Assembly (NCBI RefSeq): GCF_000813965.1
Contig: NZ_JWLI01000006.1
Coordinates: 1-64,000 of the forward strand
Direction: 5' to 3'
DNA length: 64,000 bases
Source of the DNA: Leisingera sp. ANG-M7
Lineage (GTDB): Bacteria; Pseudomonadota; Alphaproteobacteria; Rhodobacterales; Rhodobacteraceae
The first letter of the stretch is position 1. Every line of letters begins with the position of its first letter. This document shows, piece after piece, positions 26,948 to 36,234 of this stretch. A program made the translations under genes and the position numbers. Below the pieces are notes generated by a model. The model was not told where the DNA came from and searched no databases. It was given only the letters and a program-made list of their open reading frames with translations.

Positions 26948-28729
26948 TCAGAAGGCGTCCGCGTCCAGCGCCATCACCGTGTCGGCGCCGCTTTCGATGC
27001 GGGCCAGGTGCAGCTTGGTCGCGGGCAGCCGCCGTGCCATGTAGTACCGGCCGGTTGCGAGTTTCGTCTCATAGAACGCCGCGTCTTGCGTCCCGGCGTC
27101 AAGCGCTTCCTGCGCCGCCTTGCCCATCTTGGCCCACATCAGGCCCAGGCAGACCTGGCCGAACAGATGCATGAAGTCGTAAGACCCCGCCAGCGCATGG
27201 TTCGGGTTCTTCATGCCGCTTTGCATGAAGAACATGCCGGCGGCCTGCAGATCCTTGGAGGCTGCCTGCAGGGGCTTGATGAAGTCCTTGGTGAAAGCCT
27301 CTGAAATCTCTTTGTTTTCCTGGCAGAACGTCTTCACCATATCAAAGAACGCGAGAACGTATTTGCCGCCGTGCTGCCCCAGCTTGCGGCCCACCAGATC
27401 CAGCGCCTGCACGCCGTTGGCACCCTCGTAGATCATCGCGATGCGGGCGTCGCGGGTGTATTGCGACATGCCCCATTCCTCGATGTAGCCATGGCCGCCA
27501 TAGACCTGCTGTGCCTGCACGGTCATGTCATAGCCCTGGTCGGTCAGGAAGCCTTTGATCACCGGCGTCATCAGCGAGATCAGCCCGTCCGCATCCTTGT
27601 CGCCAGCGCGGTGCGCCTGGTCGATCAGGGTGGCACCCCACAAGAGGAACGCGCGCGCGCCCTCGGCAAAGCTTTTCTGATCCATCAGCGAACGGCGGAT
27701 ATCCGGGTGCACGATCAGCGGATCCGCCGGGCCGTCCGGGTTCTTGGTGCCGGTCACATCGCGGCCCTGCAGCCGGTCCTTGGCGTATTCCAGCGCGTTC
27801 TGATAGGCGGCCTCGGCCTGCGCCAGGCCCTGCATGCCGACGCCCAGGCGGGCCTCGTTCATCATGGTGAACATGGCGCGCATGCCCTTGTGCTCCTCAC
27901 CCAGAAGCCAGCCGGTCGCGCCGTCATAGTTCATCACGCAGGTGGAGTTGCCGTGGATGCCCATCTTCTCCTCGATCTTGCCGACCGAGACTCCGTTGCG
28001 CTCGCCCAGGCTGCCGTCCGCGTTCACCAGGAACTTGGGCACGATGAACAGGCTGACACCCTTGATGCCCTCTGGGCCGCCGGGGATCTTGGCCAGCACC
28101 AGATGCACGATGTTCTCCGCCATGTCGTGATCGCCGGAGGAGATGAAGATCTTCTGCCCGGAAATTTTGAAGCTGCCGTCACCTTGCGGTTCCGCCTTGG
28201 TGCGCATCAGGCCCAGGTCGGTGCCGCAATGCGGTTCGGTCAGGTTCATGGTGCCGGTCCACTGGCAGCTGACCATGTTGGGCAGATAGGTGGCCTTCTG
28301 CTCGTCGGTGCCGTGCGCCAGGATCGCCGAAGCGGCGCCGTGGGTCAGGCCCTGGTACATGGTGAAGGCCTGGTTTGCGGCGGAGAAGAACTCGCCCACT
28401 GCAGTGCCCATCACATAGGGCATGTTCTGGCCGCCGAATTCTTCCGGCATGTCCAGCCCGGTCCAGCCGCCTTCCTTCACCTGTTCGAAGGCTTCCAGGA
28501 AACCCTTGGGGGTGTAGACCACGCCGTTTTCCAGGCGGCAGCCCTCCTGGTCGCCCACCGTGTTCAGCGGGTGCAGCACTTCGCTGGCGATCTTGCCCGC
28601 TTCTTCCAGCACGGCGCCGGTGAAATCCGGTTCCAGCTCATTGTATCCGGGGATGTCCTGGCCGGAGACCTTCAGCACGTCGTGCAGGATGAACTGGGCG
28701 TCTTTGGCGGGGGCTCGATAGGAAGGCAT
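26948..28729 (-). CDS. Acyl-CoA dehydrogenase with extra C-terminal domain (DmdC-like)
   Basis: A 593-residue ACAD of the long subfamily that includes DmdC (3-methylmercaptopropionyl-CoA dehydrogenase) and FadE-like enzymes. It has the N-terminal extension [53 protein letters not shown], and [24 protein letters not shown] domain of about 130 residues follows the ACAD core ([18 protein letters not shown]). GAGGA lies 5 bases before the ATG. It lies 73 bases downstream of the MerR gene and probably belongs to its operon. Whether the substrate is a fatty acyl-CoA or MMPA-CoA cannot be decided; no dmdB or dmdD is recognised alongside. Confidence 0.9.
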   Translation of the reverse strand: MPSYRAPAKDAQFILHDVLKVSGQDIPGYNELEPDFTGAVLEEAGKIASEVLHPLNTVGDQEGCRLENGVVYTPKGFLEAFEQVKEGGWTGLDMPEEFGGQNMPYVMGTAVGEFFSAANQAFTMYQGLTHGAASAILAHGTDEQKATYLPNMVSCQWTGTMNLTEPHCGTDLGLMRTKAEPQGDGSFKISGQKIFISSGDHDMAENIVHLVLAKIPGGPEGIKGVSLFIVPKFLVNADGSLGERNGVSVGKIEEKMGIHGNSTCVMNYDGATGWLLGEEHKGMRAMFTMMNEARLGVGMQGLAQAEAAYQNALEYAKDRLQGRDVTGTKNPDGPADPLIVHPDIRRSLMDQKSFAEGARAFLLWGATLIDQAHRAGDKDADGLISLMTPVIKGFLTDQGYDMTVQAQQVYGGHGYIEEWGMSQYTRDARIAMIYEGANGVQALDLVGRKLGQHGGKYVLAFFDMVKTFCQENKEISEAFTKDFIKPLQAASKDLQAAGMFFMQSGMKNPNHALAGSYDFMHLFGQVCLGLMWAKMGKAAQEALDAGTQDAAFYETKLATGRYYMARRLPATKLHLARIESGADTVMALDADAF

Positions 28730-28802
28730 TGCGGTCCTCTTCAGGGTCTTGGTGATCGTGGTCTATGCCGGGCAGGCCGGCGGGAAAGGGCGAGGCGGCG
28801 GC

Positions 28803-29204
28803 CTATTCGGCCGCCTCCTGCTTGGCCTTCATCGAGGCGATCATCTTCTCGCCCCAGGCCAGTTGGTCCTTCAGGTCCTCGATTGCCTCGGTCAGTTCCT
28901 CGCGCTGGCGCTCCATATCGGCGAGCCGGTCACGCGCGACCTCATAGGTCTTGGTGAGCTGGGTCACCTGCTGGTCGCCGACGTGGTACAGTTCCAGCAA
29001 CTGGCGGATTTCCTCCAGGCTGAACCCGAACCGCTTGCCGCGCAGGATCAGCTTCAGCCGGGCGCGGTCGCGTTTGGTGAACAGCCGCTTCTGGCCGTCT
29101 CGGATCGGGAACAGCAGTTCCTTGGCTTCGTAGAACCGGAGTGTGCGGGGCGTCACGTCAAAGGCCTCGCACATCTCGCGGATGGTCATGGTTTCTTCGG
29201 TCAT
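28803..29204 (-). CDS. MerR-family regulator heading the beta-oxidation island
   Basis: A 133-residue regulator. The winged HTH is MTIREMCEAFDVTPRTLRFYEAKELL at about residues 6-31, then an RDRARLKLILRGKRFGFSLEEIRQLL helix pair and a long coiled-coil (about 85-125). It has no metal-binding Cys cluster at the C terminus, so metal sensing is unlikely. MerR regulators of acyl-CoA catabolism such as LiuR are a better comparison. ATGs at 29204 and 29207 are both possible; AGAG favours 29204. It is followed at 73 bases by the DmdC-like dehydrogenase. The region just upstream is rich in ACGT dyads, consistent with autoregulation. Confidence 0.85.
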   Translation of the reverse strand: MTEETMTIREMCEAFDVTPRTLRFYEAKELLFPIRDGQKRLFTKRDRARLKLILRGKRFGFSLEEIRQLLELYHVGDQQVTQLTKTYEVARDRLADMERQREELTEAIEDLKDQLAWGEKMIASMKAKQEAAE

Positions 29205-29272
29205 CATCGTCACTCTTACGGCTTGGTGCAGCCCCAAGCTGTGCGCAGTTCGGATTCCGATCAAGACTGACT

Positions 29273-29358
29273 TTACGTTTACGTAAGTTGTACGTTGCGT
29301 CACTTTGTGAGGTGTTACGGGTTCGTAAAGCGCACATAAAGTGACGTAACGTTATGTG
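29273..29358. promoter_or_regulatory. ACGT-dyad operator cluster upstream of the first MerR gene
   Basis: Three dyads lie within 86 bases. TTACGT-TT-ACGTAA is at 29273-29286. TTACG-N4-CGTAA is at 29315-29328. CACATAA (29333-29339) is inverted as TTATGTG (29352-29358) and encloses TGACGTAACGTTA. The region is 69-154 bases upstream of the MerR start. ACGT-centred inverted repeats are the known type for LiuR-like MerR regulators of acyl-CoA catabolism, so binding by the adjacent MerR is a reasonable inference. Confidence 0.6.
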
Positions 29359-29432
29359 CCGGGATGCGGTCCGCACGCGGGTTTTGGAGACGGATCGGAC
29401 CTGGAACCCGGCGAATCCGGCTGCGAAGTCAG

Positions 29433-29464
29433 CAAAAGAAAAACCCCGCCACAAGGACGGGGTT
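29433..29464 (-). terminator. Intrinsic terminator of the second MerR gene
   Basis: On the minus strand AACCCCG/CGGGGTT form a 7-bp stem with a nine-base loop, followed by TTTTTCTTTT, 26 bases after the MerR stop. It separates this regulator from the downstream island. Confidence 0.88.
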
Positions 29465-29489
29465 CAAATACCGGAAAGATGTGCTGGCC

Positions 29490-29858
29490 CTATTTCAGCA
29501 GTGCCCGGGTGCTTTCCCGAAGTTCGCTCAGCTCTTCAATCGCCTCATTGATCTGCTCGCGCTGCTTCTCCAGCTCCACCAGCTGCCGATCGGCCATTTC
29601 CATGAACGCATGGTTCTGGGCGTCGTTGCCTTCTTTTTCATAGATCAGCAGCCACTGGCGGATCTCTTCCAGCTGAAAGCCGAACTTGCGCCCGCGCAGG
29701 ATCAGCTTCATCCGGGCACGCTCACGTGCACCGTAAAAGCGTGACCGGCCTTCGCGGTCCGGCTGCAAGAGTTCGATGTATTCATAGTAGCGCAGCGTCC
29801 GCGGCGTGACCTCGAACTCAGCGCACATTTCCTTGAATGACAATCTTTTGTCGGTCAT
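29490..29858 (-). CDS. Second MerR-family regulator
   Basis: A 122-residue paralogue of the MerR at 28803-29204. It has the same [31 protein letters not shown], an [27 protein letters not shown] helix pair and a C-terminal coiled coil. It lacks an evident metal site. GGGAG is 7 bases before the ATG at 29858; the longer frame upstream has no support. It is divergent from two thioesterase genes, with a TTGCA/TGCAA dyad in the shared 124-base region, and ends at a strong terminator. Confidence 0.85.
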   Translation of the reverse strand: MTDKRLSFKEMCAEFEVTPRTLRYYEYIELLQPDREGRSRFYGARERARMKLILRGRKFGFQLEEIRQWLLIYEKEGNDAQNHAFMEMADRQLVELEKQREQINEAIEELSELRESTRALLK

Positions 29859-29889
29859 CCGTCGTCTCCCTTGCCGGGAACCTATGCAC

Positions 29890-29907
29890 TTGCAGCGAAC
29901 GTTGCAA
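29890..29907. promoter_or_regulatory. TTGCA-N8-TGCAA dyad between the second MerR gene and the thioesterases
   Basis: TTGCAGCGAACGTTGCAA has 7 of 9 base pairs symmetric. It lies 32 bases upstream of the MerR start and 76 bases upstream of the thioesterase start. An 18-base dyad of this kind is the expected size for a MerR-family operator. Confidence 0.42.
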
Positions 29908-29982
29908 CCTCCGCGGCGGCACACTTGCGCTTTTGCCGGGGCAGGGCCAAAGATGGGGGCAGAGATTTCAAAGGACAGCCAC

Positions 29983-30405
29983 ATGGCCGACAAGACCGAG
30001 CTCGCGCGCCAGTTCATCGAAGCGATCCCCCATGCCAAGCAATTGGGAATGAAGCTAACAGAGATCGGCGACGGCACTGCCGAGATCCGCATGGCCTATG
30101 ACGAAAAGCTGATCGGCGATCCTGCCACCGGCGTTATTCACGGCGGCGCGGTTTCCGCCCTGATGGACACATGCTGCGGTGCAGCGGTAATGAGCCACCC
30201 ATCCGCCCCGGGCGGCACTGCCACCATCGACCTGCGCATCGACTACATGCGCCCGGCCACACCGGGGCAGGCGATCACAACCCGCGCCACCTGCCACCAC
30301 ATCACCCGCACCGTCGCCTTTGTCCGCGCCGTGGCGATGGACGAGGACACCGACCGCCCTGTCGCCACCGCCTCTGGCGCCTTTACCGTGGAGAAGAAGT
30401 TTTGA
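29983..30405 (+). CDS. PaaI-type hotdog thioesterase
   Basis: A 140-residue single-hotdog protein that should hydrolyse an acyl-CoA thioester. The active-site helix is [20 protein letters not shown] at about residues 49-68, with the acidic residue in LMDT. The C-terminal strands ([24 protein letters not shown]) are typical. AAGGA lies 8 bases before the ATG at 29983; longer frames starting upstream overlap the MerR promoter. Its TGA overlaps the TTG start of the next thioesterase. Confidence 0.88.
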   Translation: MADKTELARQFIEAIPHAKQLGMKLTEIGDGTAEIRMAYDEKLIGDPATGVIHGGAVSALMDTCCGAAVMSHPSAPGGTATIDLRIDYMRPATPGQAITTRATCHHITRTVAFVRAVAMDEDTDRPVATASGAFTVEKKF

Positions 30406-30920
30406 GCCGCCCCCGTCCCGAACCTATCCAGGTGGTCAAGCAGCGCCGTGATGCAGCCCTGTCGGCGCTGGTCGACTCGGTGCCTTACATCCGCTTTCTG
30501 AACGTGACCTTCGAACGCCGCGGTGACGAGCTGACAGCGGTGCTGAATTTCGACGACAAGCTGATCGGCAACCCCTTCCTGCCTGCTATCCACGGCGGGG
30601 TGACGGCGGCGTTCCTAGAAATCACCGCGATGATCACGCTCAACTGGTCGCACTTATGGCAGCGGATCGAAAACGGCGATCTGGACCCGGCGGAGATGGC
30701 CAAGGGCAACTTGCCGCGCCAGCCCAAGACGATTGATTTCACTGTCGACTACCTGCGCTCCGGCCTGCCGCGCGACGCCTATGCGCGCGCCCGGGTGAAC
30801 CGTTCAGGGCGCCGCTATGCCTCGGTGCATGTGGAGGCTTGGCAGGACCATAAGGACAAGCTCTTTGCTCAGGCCACCGGCCATTTCCTGATGCCGCAGG
30901 ACAATAACGGCGAAGGCTGA
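30402..30920 (+). CDS. Second hotdog-fold thioesterase (TTG start)
   Basis: A 172-residue PaaI-like protein. It has [18 protein letters not shown] at the active-site helix, with Glu in place of the usual Asp, and [20 protein letters not shown] downstream. The only plausible start is TTG at 30402: it overlaps the preceding TGA (TTGA), and GGAG lies 8 bases upstream. No in-frame ATG occurs before the core. It is probably translationally coupled to the first thioesterase, and the MATE gene follows after 6 bases. Confidence 0.82.
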   Translation: MSRPRPEPIQVVKQRRDAALSALVDSVPYIRFLNVTFERRGDELTAVLNFDDKLIGNPFLPAIHGGVTAAFLEITAMITLNWSHLWQRIENGDLDPAEMAKGNLPRQPKTIDFTVDYLRSGLPRDAYARARVNRSGRRYASVHVEAWQDHKDKLFAQATGHFLMPQDNNGEG

Positions 30921-30926
30921 ACACTC

Positions 30927-32246
30927 ATGGCCAATGCGGACACGGACATCACCCACAAACGGGTGCTGACGATCGCTTTGCCGATTGTTCTGTCAAACGC
31001 CACGGTGCCCATTCTGGGCGCCGTCGACACCGGTGTGGTTGGCCAGATGGGCGAGGCCGCGCCGATTGGCGCAGTGGGCATCGGCGCGGTGATCCTTGCG
31101 ACGATCTACTGGATCTTCGGCTTCCTGCGGATGGGCACGACCGGGCTGGCCGCGCAGGCGCGCGGGGCAGGGGACTGGGGGGAAACCGGTGCCCTGCTGA
31201 TGCGCGGGCTGCTCTTGGCCTTTGCCGCCGGCGCTGTCTTCATCATCGCGCAAGGCGCGGTGTTCTGGGGTGCCTTTGCGCTGGCACCCGCCAGTGCCGA
31301 GGTCGAAAGCCTGGCCCGCGATTACCTGCAGATCCGCATCTGGGGGGCACCCGCCACCATCGCGCTCTATGCGGTCACCGGCTGGCTGATTGCGGTGGAG
31401 CGCACCCGCGGCGTGTTCCTGCTGCAGGTCTGGATGAACGGGCTGAACATCGCGCTGGACCTGTGGTTCGTGCTGGGCCTTGGCTGGGGCGTGGAGGGTG
31501 TTGCCATTGCCACGCTGATCGCGGAATGGAGCGGGCTGGCGCTGGGGCTGTACCTGTGCCGCGATGCCTTTGCCGGCGACCAATGGCGCGACTGGGCGCG
31601 GGTGTTTGACCCGGCGCGGCTCAAACGGATGATGCAGGTGAACGGCGACATTATGGTGCGCTCGGTGCTGCTTACCGGCTCCTTCACCACCTTTCTGTTC
31701 ATCGGCTCCGGCATCGGCGACGTGAACCTCGCTGCCAACCAGATCCTGCTGCAATTTGTCGAGATCACCGCCTTTGCACTCGATGGATTCGCCTTCTCTG
31801 CGGAGGCTTTGGTGGGCGGTGCCGTCGGGGCCAAGGCGCGGACCCGCGTGCGCCGGGCTGCCGTGGTGACGTCGCAATGGGGTGCGGGCGGTGCAGTCCT
31901 GCTGGGCATCACCTTTGCTGCCGGAGGTCCCTGGCTGATCGACCTCATGTCCACGTCGCCGGAAGTCCGCGAGGCGGGGCGGGTGTTCCTGGTCTGGGCC
32001 GCGGTGCTGCCAATCCTCAGCGTGGCCAGTTACATGTTCGACGGCATCTACATCGGCGCCACCTGGACACGCGATATGCGGTGGGCAATGCTGCAATCGG
32101 TGGCGATCTATGTGGCGGCGCTGCTGCTGCTGGTGCCGGCCTTTGGCAATCACGGATTGTGGGCGGCGCTGATCGTCCTGAACATCGCCCGCGGCGTGAC
32201 GCTGGGCTTGCGCTACCCGAGGCTGGAGGCACAGGTCGGCGCCTGA
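30927..32246 (+). CDS. MATE-family efflux protein
   Basis: A 439-residue inner-membrane antiporter with about twelve helices in two homologous halves (LTIALPIVLSNATVPILGAVDT at the start, VVTSQWGAGGAVLLGITFAAG in the second half). It resembles the DinF branch. It exports cationic or organic compounds with H+ or Na+. It starts 6 bases after the second thioesterase, so the three genes form one transcription unit. The substrate is unknown. Confidence 0.88.
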   Translation: MANADTDITHKRVLTIALPIVLSNATVPILGAVDTGVVGQMGEAAPIGAVGIGAVILATIYWIFGFLRMGTTGLAAQARGAGDWGETGALLMRGLLLAFAAGAVFIIAQGAVFWGAFALAPASAEVESLARDYLQIRIWGAPATIALYAVTGWLIAVERTRGVFLLQVWMNGLNIALDLWFVLGLGWGVEGVAIATLIAEWSGLALGLYLCRDAFAGDQWRDWARVFDPARLKRMMQVNGDIMVRSVLLTGSFTTFLFIGSGIGDVNLAANQILLQFVEITAFALDGFAFSAEALVGGAVGAKARTRVRRAAVVTSQWGAGGAVLLGITFAAGGPWLIDLMSTSPEVREAGRVFLVWAAVLPILSVASYMFDGIYIGATWTRDMRWAMLQSVAIYVAALLLLVPAFGNHGLWAALIVLNIARGVTLGLRYPRLEAQVGA

Positions 32247-32282
32247 CTTGTTTAGGCGGGCCAGTATGCCCGCCACCATGTC

Positions 32283-32630
32283 CTACAGCAGTGATTCAAT
32301 CGCTTCGGTCGGGCGGCCGATCACGGCTTTGCCGTCCTCGATCGCAATCGGGCGCTCTATCAGGATCGGATGCGCGGCCATTGCCGCCAGCAAATCTTCC
32401 TCGGCGCTGTCTTTGCTCAGGCCCAGCTCCTTGAAGACCTTCTCGCCGGTCCGCATCATCTCAACCGCGGACACACCAAGTGCGGCCTGCACCGCCTTTA
32501 GCTCTTCGACAGAAGGGGCATCTTCCAGATAGACGCGCGTTTGCACCTCTGCGCCGCGCTCCTCGATCAGCGCAAGGCCTGCGCGGGATTTTGAGCATTT
32601 CGGGTAATGCCAATAAGTGATCACAGCCAA
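32283..32630 (-). CDS. arsC: ArsC/Spx-family thioredoxin-fold protein (arsenate reductase-like)
   Basis: A 115-residue protein with the ArsC catalytic loop [18 protein letters not shown] (Cys12) and the C-terminal segment [21 protein letters not shown], where the conserved Arg binds arsenate. Glutaredoxin-coupled arsenate reduction is the family function. However, no ars operon is nearby, and many such proteins are of the YffB/Spx type with other roles. Its start lies within pyrD (10-base overlap), so it is the last gene of DUF952-pyrD-arsC. Confidence 0.8.
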   Translation of the reverse strand: MAVITYWHYPKCSKSRAGLALIEERGAEVQTRVYLEDAPSVEELKAVQAALGVSAVEMMRTGEKVFKELGLSKDSAEEDLLAAMAAHPILIERPIAIEDGKAVIGRPTEAIESLL

Positions 32631-33679
32631 TCCTTCCGTTTGGTTCCAACCGCTTGCGCGACGTTGTCGAACCCGTCGCGGGCAAGCAATTCATCCAGGC
32701 CGCGGGCAATGTCCCCGGCCAGCGACAGCCCGCCATAAACCATCGCGGTGTAGAACTGCACGGCTGAGGCCCCGGCGCAGATCTTGGCATAGGCCTGTTC
32801 CGCGGTGCTGATGCCGCCGACGCCGACCAGCGGCACCTTGCCATCCAGCAGCTCCGACAGCTGTGCCAGAACCCGGGTGGACTTTTCAAACAGCGGCGCG
32901 CCGGACAGACCGCCTGCCTCGTCCTTGTGGGGGCTCTGCAGCCCGTCGCGCGACAGGGTGGTGTTGGTGGCAATCACCGCGTCGATGCCGGTTTCCAGCG
33001 CGACGGCGGCAATATCCTCGATCCCCGCACGGTCCAGATCCGGTGCGATCTTCAGGAACACCGGCACCCGGCGGCTGAGGCCCTCGCGGGTTTCGATGAC
33101 GCCCGCCAGCAGCGCCGACAGCGCCGCCTTGCCCTGCAGGTCGCGCAGTTTCTCGGTGTTGGGGGAGGACACGTTGACGGTGGCAAAGTCCAGATGCGCA
33201 CCGCAATGGGCCAGCACCTTGGCGAAATCGGCGGCGCGGTCTTCGCTGTCCTTGTTGGCGCCGAGGTTCAACCCGATGACCGCATCGCGCGGGCGCTGCG
33301 CCAGACGCGCTCCGATGGCCTCCATGCCCTCGTTGTTGAAGCCGAAGCGGTTGATCGCGGCCTTGTCCTCGGTCAGGCGGAACAGGCGCGGCTTGGGGTT
33401 GCCGGGCTGCGGGCGGGGCGTTGCCGCGCCAACTTCGATGAAGCCGAAGCCGGAATTTGAAAGCGGCGCCAAGGCTTCGGCGTTCTTGTCATAGCCTGCA
33501 GCAAGGCCCACCGGGTTCGGCAGATCAATCCCCGCCAAGGTGGTCTTCAGCCGGGCGGATGTCACCGGGCCCGGGGCAGGGGCCAGCCCCATGGTCAGCG
33601 CCTTCACCGACAACCCATGCGCCGCCTCCGGATCGATCCGGTGCATGGCGGCTAGCGCGAGTTTCTCTGTCAGCTTCAT
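32621..33679 (-). CDS. pyrD: Dihydroorotate dehydrogenase (quinone), class 2
   Basis: Oxidises dihydroorotate to orotate at the membrane in pyrimidine synthesis, passing electrons to quinone. The 352-residue protein has the class 2 N-terminal helices ([23 protein letters not shown]), [15 protein letters not shown], the catalytic Ser motif [14 protein letters not shown], and the FMN phosphate site [16 protein letters not shown]. The ATG at 33679 overlaps the DUF952 stop by four bases. Confidence 0.95.
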   Translation of the reverse strand: MKLTEKLALAAMHRIDPEAAHGLSVKALTMGLAPAPGPVTSARLKTTLAGIDLPNPVGLAAGYDKNAEALAPLSNSGFGFIEVGAATPRPQPGNPKPRLFRLTEDKAAINRFGFNNEGMEAIGARLAQRPRDAVIGLNLGANKDSEDRAADFAKVLAHCGAHLDFATVNVSSPNTEKLRDLQGKAALSALLAGVIETREGLSRRVPVFLKIAPDLDRAGIEDIAAVALETGIDAVIATNTTLSRDGLQSPHKDEAGGLSGAPLFEKSTRVLAQLSELLDGKVPLVGVGGISTAEQAYAKICAGASAVQFYTAMVYGGLSLAGDIARGLDELLARDGFDNVAQAVGTKRKDWL

Positions 33680-34014
33680 GCCATTTCCTCCGGGAACTGA
33701 TGGGTGCCCTCGACCAGCGGCAGCGGCTTGGCCCAGACCACGTCCGGCATGCGGATATTGCGGTAGAGATGCGGGAATTCGGCGCCGCCGCGGGACACTT
33801 CCCACTTCAGGTCCGCGCCCATTGCATCTGCGTCACAGGCCAGCAGGGTCAGCCCCTCGGCACCAGCGAAATGCTTGGCCGCGGTTTCCGCCGCCTGGGT
33901 GGCGGTGGAGAAATGGACGTAGCCGTCCGCAACATCAATCGGCGCGCCGCTGGTCTCGCCCGCGGCCTGCAGCGCGGCCCATTCGTCCGCCCGGAAAATC
34001 TTGTAAATCAGCAT
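33676..34014 (-). CDS. DUF952 family protein
   Basis: A 112-residue protein with the DUF952 features: opening [11 protein letters not shown], central [22 protein letters not shown] and C-terminal [19 protein letters not shown]. The fold is ART-like by family description, but no activity is known. It is first gene of an overlapping unit with pyrD and arsC. The start at 34014 opens the family core; the Shine-Dalgarno is weak. Confidence 0.85.
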   Translation of the reverse strand: MLIYKIFRADEWAALQAAGETSGAPIDVADGYVHFSTATQAAETAAKHFAGAEGLTLLACDADAMGADLKWEVSRGGAEFPHLYRNIRMPDVVWAKPLPLVEGTHQFPEEMA

Positions 34015-34176
34015 ATCGGCCTGATGCCCTGCGTTGGCAGATGAATCAAGGGGGATTGGCGGCAGCACCTGTGCAAAGCTGACGCAAGGGGAGGCGGCGG
34101 CGCAGCTTTTCCCCTTTGACCGGCGCGGGGTTTGGGCGCAGGCTCCTCTTAAAACAGAACAACGGGAGCGCTCCTC

Positions 34177-35757
34177 ATGATTGCACGCATTCTCACACCG
34201 GTTGCAGCCCTGGCCCTGATCGCGGGCAGCGCGGCGGCGGAGTACAAGCTGACCATCCTGCACACCAACGATTTCCATTCGCGGTTTGAGCCGATCAACA
34301 AATACGACAGCACCTGCGACTCTGAGGATCAGGCTGAGGGCAAGTGCTTTGGCGGCACCGCGCGGCTGGTGACGGCGATTGCCGATGCCCGCGCGCGGGC
34401 TGAGAATGCGATCCTGGTGGACGGCGGCGACCAGTTCCAGGGCTCGCTGTTTTATACCTATTACAAGGGTAAGGCCGCGGCGGAGTTCATGACCAAGCTG
34501 GGCTATGACGGGATGACCGTCGGCAACCATGAGTTCGACGACGGGCCGGAGGTGCTGCGCGGGTTCATGGATGCGGTGGGCTTTCCGGTCCTGATGTCGA
34601 ATGCGGATGTGTCGCAGGAGCCGGCGCTGGAGGATGTGCTGAGAAAATCCACGGTGATCGAGCGCGGCGGCGAGAAGATTGGCCTGATCGGCCTGACGCC
34701 GGAGGATACGCACGAGCTGGCAAGCCCTGGCAAGAACGTGCAGTTCTCCGATCCCGTGGCGGCGGTGCAGGCGGAGGTCGACAGGCTGACTGCTGAGGGC
34801 GTGAACAAGATCGTGGTCCTCAGCCATTCCGGCTATGGCGTCGACCAGCGGGTGGCGGCGGAAACCACCGGCGTGGATGTGATCGTTGGCGGCCATTCCA
34901 ACACCTATCTGTCCAACACCTCGGAGAAGGCTGCAGGGCCGTATCCGACCGTGGTGAACGGGGTGCAGATCGTGCAGGCCTATGCCTATGGCAAGTTCCT
35001 GGGCGAGCTGATTGTGACATTTGACGATGCAGGCAAAGTTGTCAGCGCCTCAGGCGAGCCGCTGATCATGGATGCTCGAGTTGCGGAAGATGATGCCACC
35101 CTCAGCAGGATTGCTGAACTGGCCCAGCCGCTGGACGAGATCCGCAACAAAGTGGTGGCAGAGGCCGCAGAACCCATCGAAGGCAGCCGTGATGTGTGCC
35201 GGGTGCAGGAGTGTCCGATGGGCAATCTGGTGGCCGATGCAATGCTCGACCGGGTGAAGGATCAGGGCGTGACCATCGCCATTGCCAACTCCGGCGGTAT
35301 CCGGGCGAGCCTGGATGCAGGCGAGGTCACCATGGGCGAGGTGCTGACCATCCTGCCGTTCCAGAACACGCTCTCGACGTTCCAGATCGACGGCAAGACG
35401 CTGGTCGCGGCGCTGGAGAATGGTGTCAGCCAGGTGGAGGATGTCAAAGGCCGCTTCCCGCAGGTGGCGGGGCTCAAGTTCAGCTGGGACAGCTCAGCTG
35501 CGCCGAATGCGGGCCGCGTCACCGAGGTGATGGTGGCAGAGGGCGAGAGCTTTGTGCCCATCGACCCGGCCAAGACCTATGTGGTTGTCACCAACGATTA
35601 CGTCCGCAATGGCGGCGACGGCTATGCGATGTTCGCGGGCGACGACAAGAACGCCTATGACTTTGGTCCCGACCTGGCGGATGTGCTGGCGGAATACCTG
35701 GCTGCCCAAGGCCCCTATACGCCCTATACCGACGGGCGGATTTCGCAGGTGAAATAG
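34177..35757 (+). CDS. Periplasmic 5'-nucleotidase / metallophosphatase (UshA-like)
   Basis: A 526-residue secreted enzyme with signal peptide MIARILTPVAALALIAGSAA, cleaved before EYKL. The metallophosphatase domain has ILHTNDFHSRFE, VDGGDQFQGS, GNHEFDDG and VGGHSNTYL, binding two metals. A C-terminal 5'-nucleotidase domain follows from about 330 (GNLVADAMLDR, IANSGGIRASL, NDYVRNGGDGYAMF). It dephosphorylates nucleotides in the periplasm and so scavenges nucleosides and phosphate. GGGAG is 8 bases upstream of the ATG. It is divergent from the DUF952-pyrD unit. Confidence 0.92.
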   Translation: MIARILTPVAALALIAGSAAAEYKLTILHTNDFHSRFEPINKYDSTCDSEDQAEGKCFGGTARLVTAIADARARAENAILVDGGDQFQGSLFYTYYKGKAAAEFMTKLGYDGMTVGNHEFDDGPEVLRGFMDAVGFPVLMSNADVSQEPALEDVLRKSTVIERGGEKIGLIGLTPEDTHELASPGKNVQFSDPVAAVQAEVDRLTAEGVNKIVVLSHSGYGVDQRVAAETTGVDVIVGGHSNTYLSNTSEKAAGPYPTVVNGVQIVQAYAYGKFLGELIVTFDDAGKVVSASGEPLIMDARVAEDDATLSRIAELAQPLDEIRNKVVAEAAEPIEGSRDVCRVQECPMGNLVADAMLDRVKDQGVTIAIANSGGIRASLDAGEVTMGEVLTILPFQNTLSTFQIDGKTLVAALENGVSQVEDVKGRFPQVAGLKFSWDSSAAPNAGRVTEVMVAEGESFVPIDPAKTYVVVTNDYVRNGGDGYAMFAGDDKNAYDFGPDLADVLAEYLAAQGPYTPYTDGRISQVK

Positions 35758-35783
35758 GCCGCGGCACACAGGTCCGGACCGGA

Positions 35784-35835
35784 CCGAATGTTTCGCGCGC
35801 GAAACATTCGGGCAGGAGGGCTGCCGCATTTTCTT
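35784..35835 (+). terminator. Perfect 28-base palindrome plus second hairpin after the 5'-nucleotidase gene
   Basis: Positions 35784-35811 are fully self-complementary: CCGAATGTTTCGCG followed at once by its complement. A GGCAG/CTGCC hairpin follows directly, then a T-rich tract (GCATTTTCTTT). Tandem hairpins with a late T-tract suggest termination. A loopless palindrome could equally be a protein site. Confidence 0.6.
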
Positions 35836-35919
35836 TAAGCATCCTTCACCTTCGCCACCGGTTTGTTAACGGAATGGCGGGGGCTTTCACGCCGCTTGCG
35901 CACATGGCAGAATGGGCGC

Positions 35920-36228
35920 ATGGACCACCCGCTGATCGACCTCATCAACGCCCGCATTGAAGCCGCCGAGAAAGACGGCGCCTTTGACAATCTGCAGGGC
36001 GCAGGCAAGCCGCTGCCCAAATGCGATGATCCGGAGAATGAACTGGTCAACCGGCTGATCCGCGAGAGCGGCGGGGTGCCGGAGTTTGTGAGCCTGTCGC
36101 GCGAGCTGCAGCGCCTGCGGACGGAGCTGCGCGAGGCCGGCGACCGCAGCCGCCGGCAGGAGATCCTGAAAGAGATGTCGATGATGGACGCGCGGATTGA
36201 GATCGCGCGCAAGGCCTATACCAAGTAG
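35920..36228 (+). CDS. DUF1992 family protein
   Basis: A 102-residue protein matching the DUF1992 (DnaJC28-conserved) pattern: MDHPLIDLINARIEAAEKDG, FDNLQGAGKPLPK, then an alpha-helical charged tail with SLSRELQRLRTELRE. The ATG at 35920 is the family start; an upstream in-frame ATG at 35863 adds a basic stretch without similarity. Function is unknown. It is convergent with the TPR-sulfotransferase gene (6-base gap). Confidence 0.82.
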   Translation: MDHPLIDLINARIEAAEKDGAFDNLQGAGKPLPKCDDPENELVNRLIRESGGVPEFVSLSRELQRLRTELREAGDRSRRQEILKEMSMMDARIEIARKAYTK

Positions 36229-36234
36229 GCCCCG

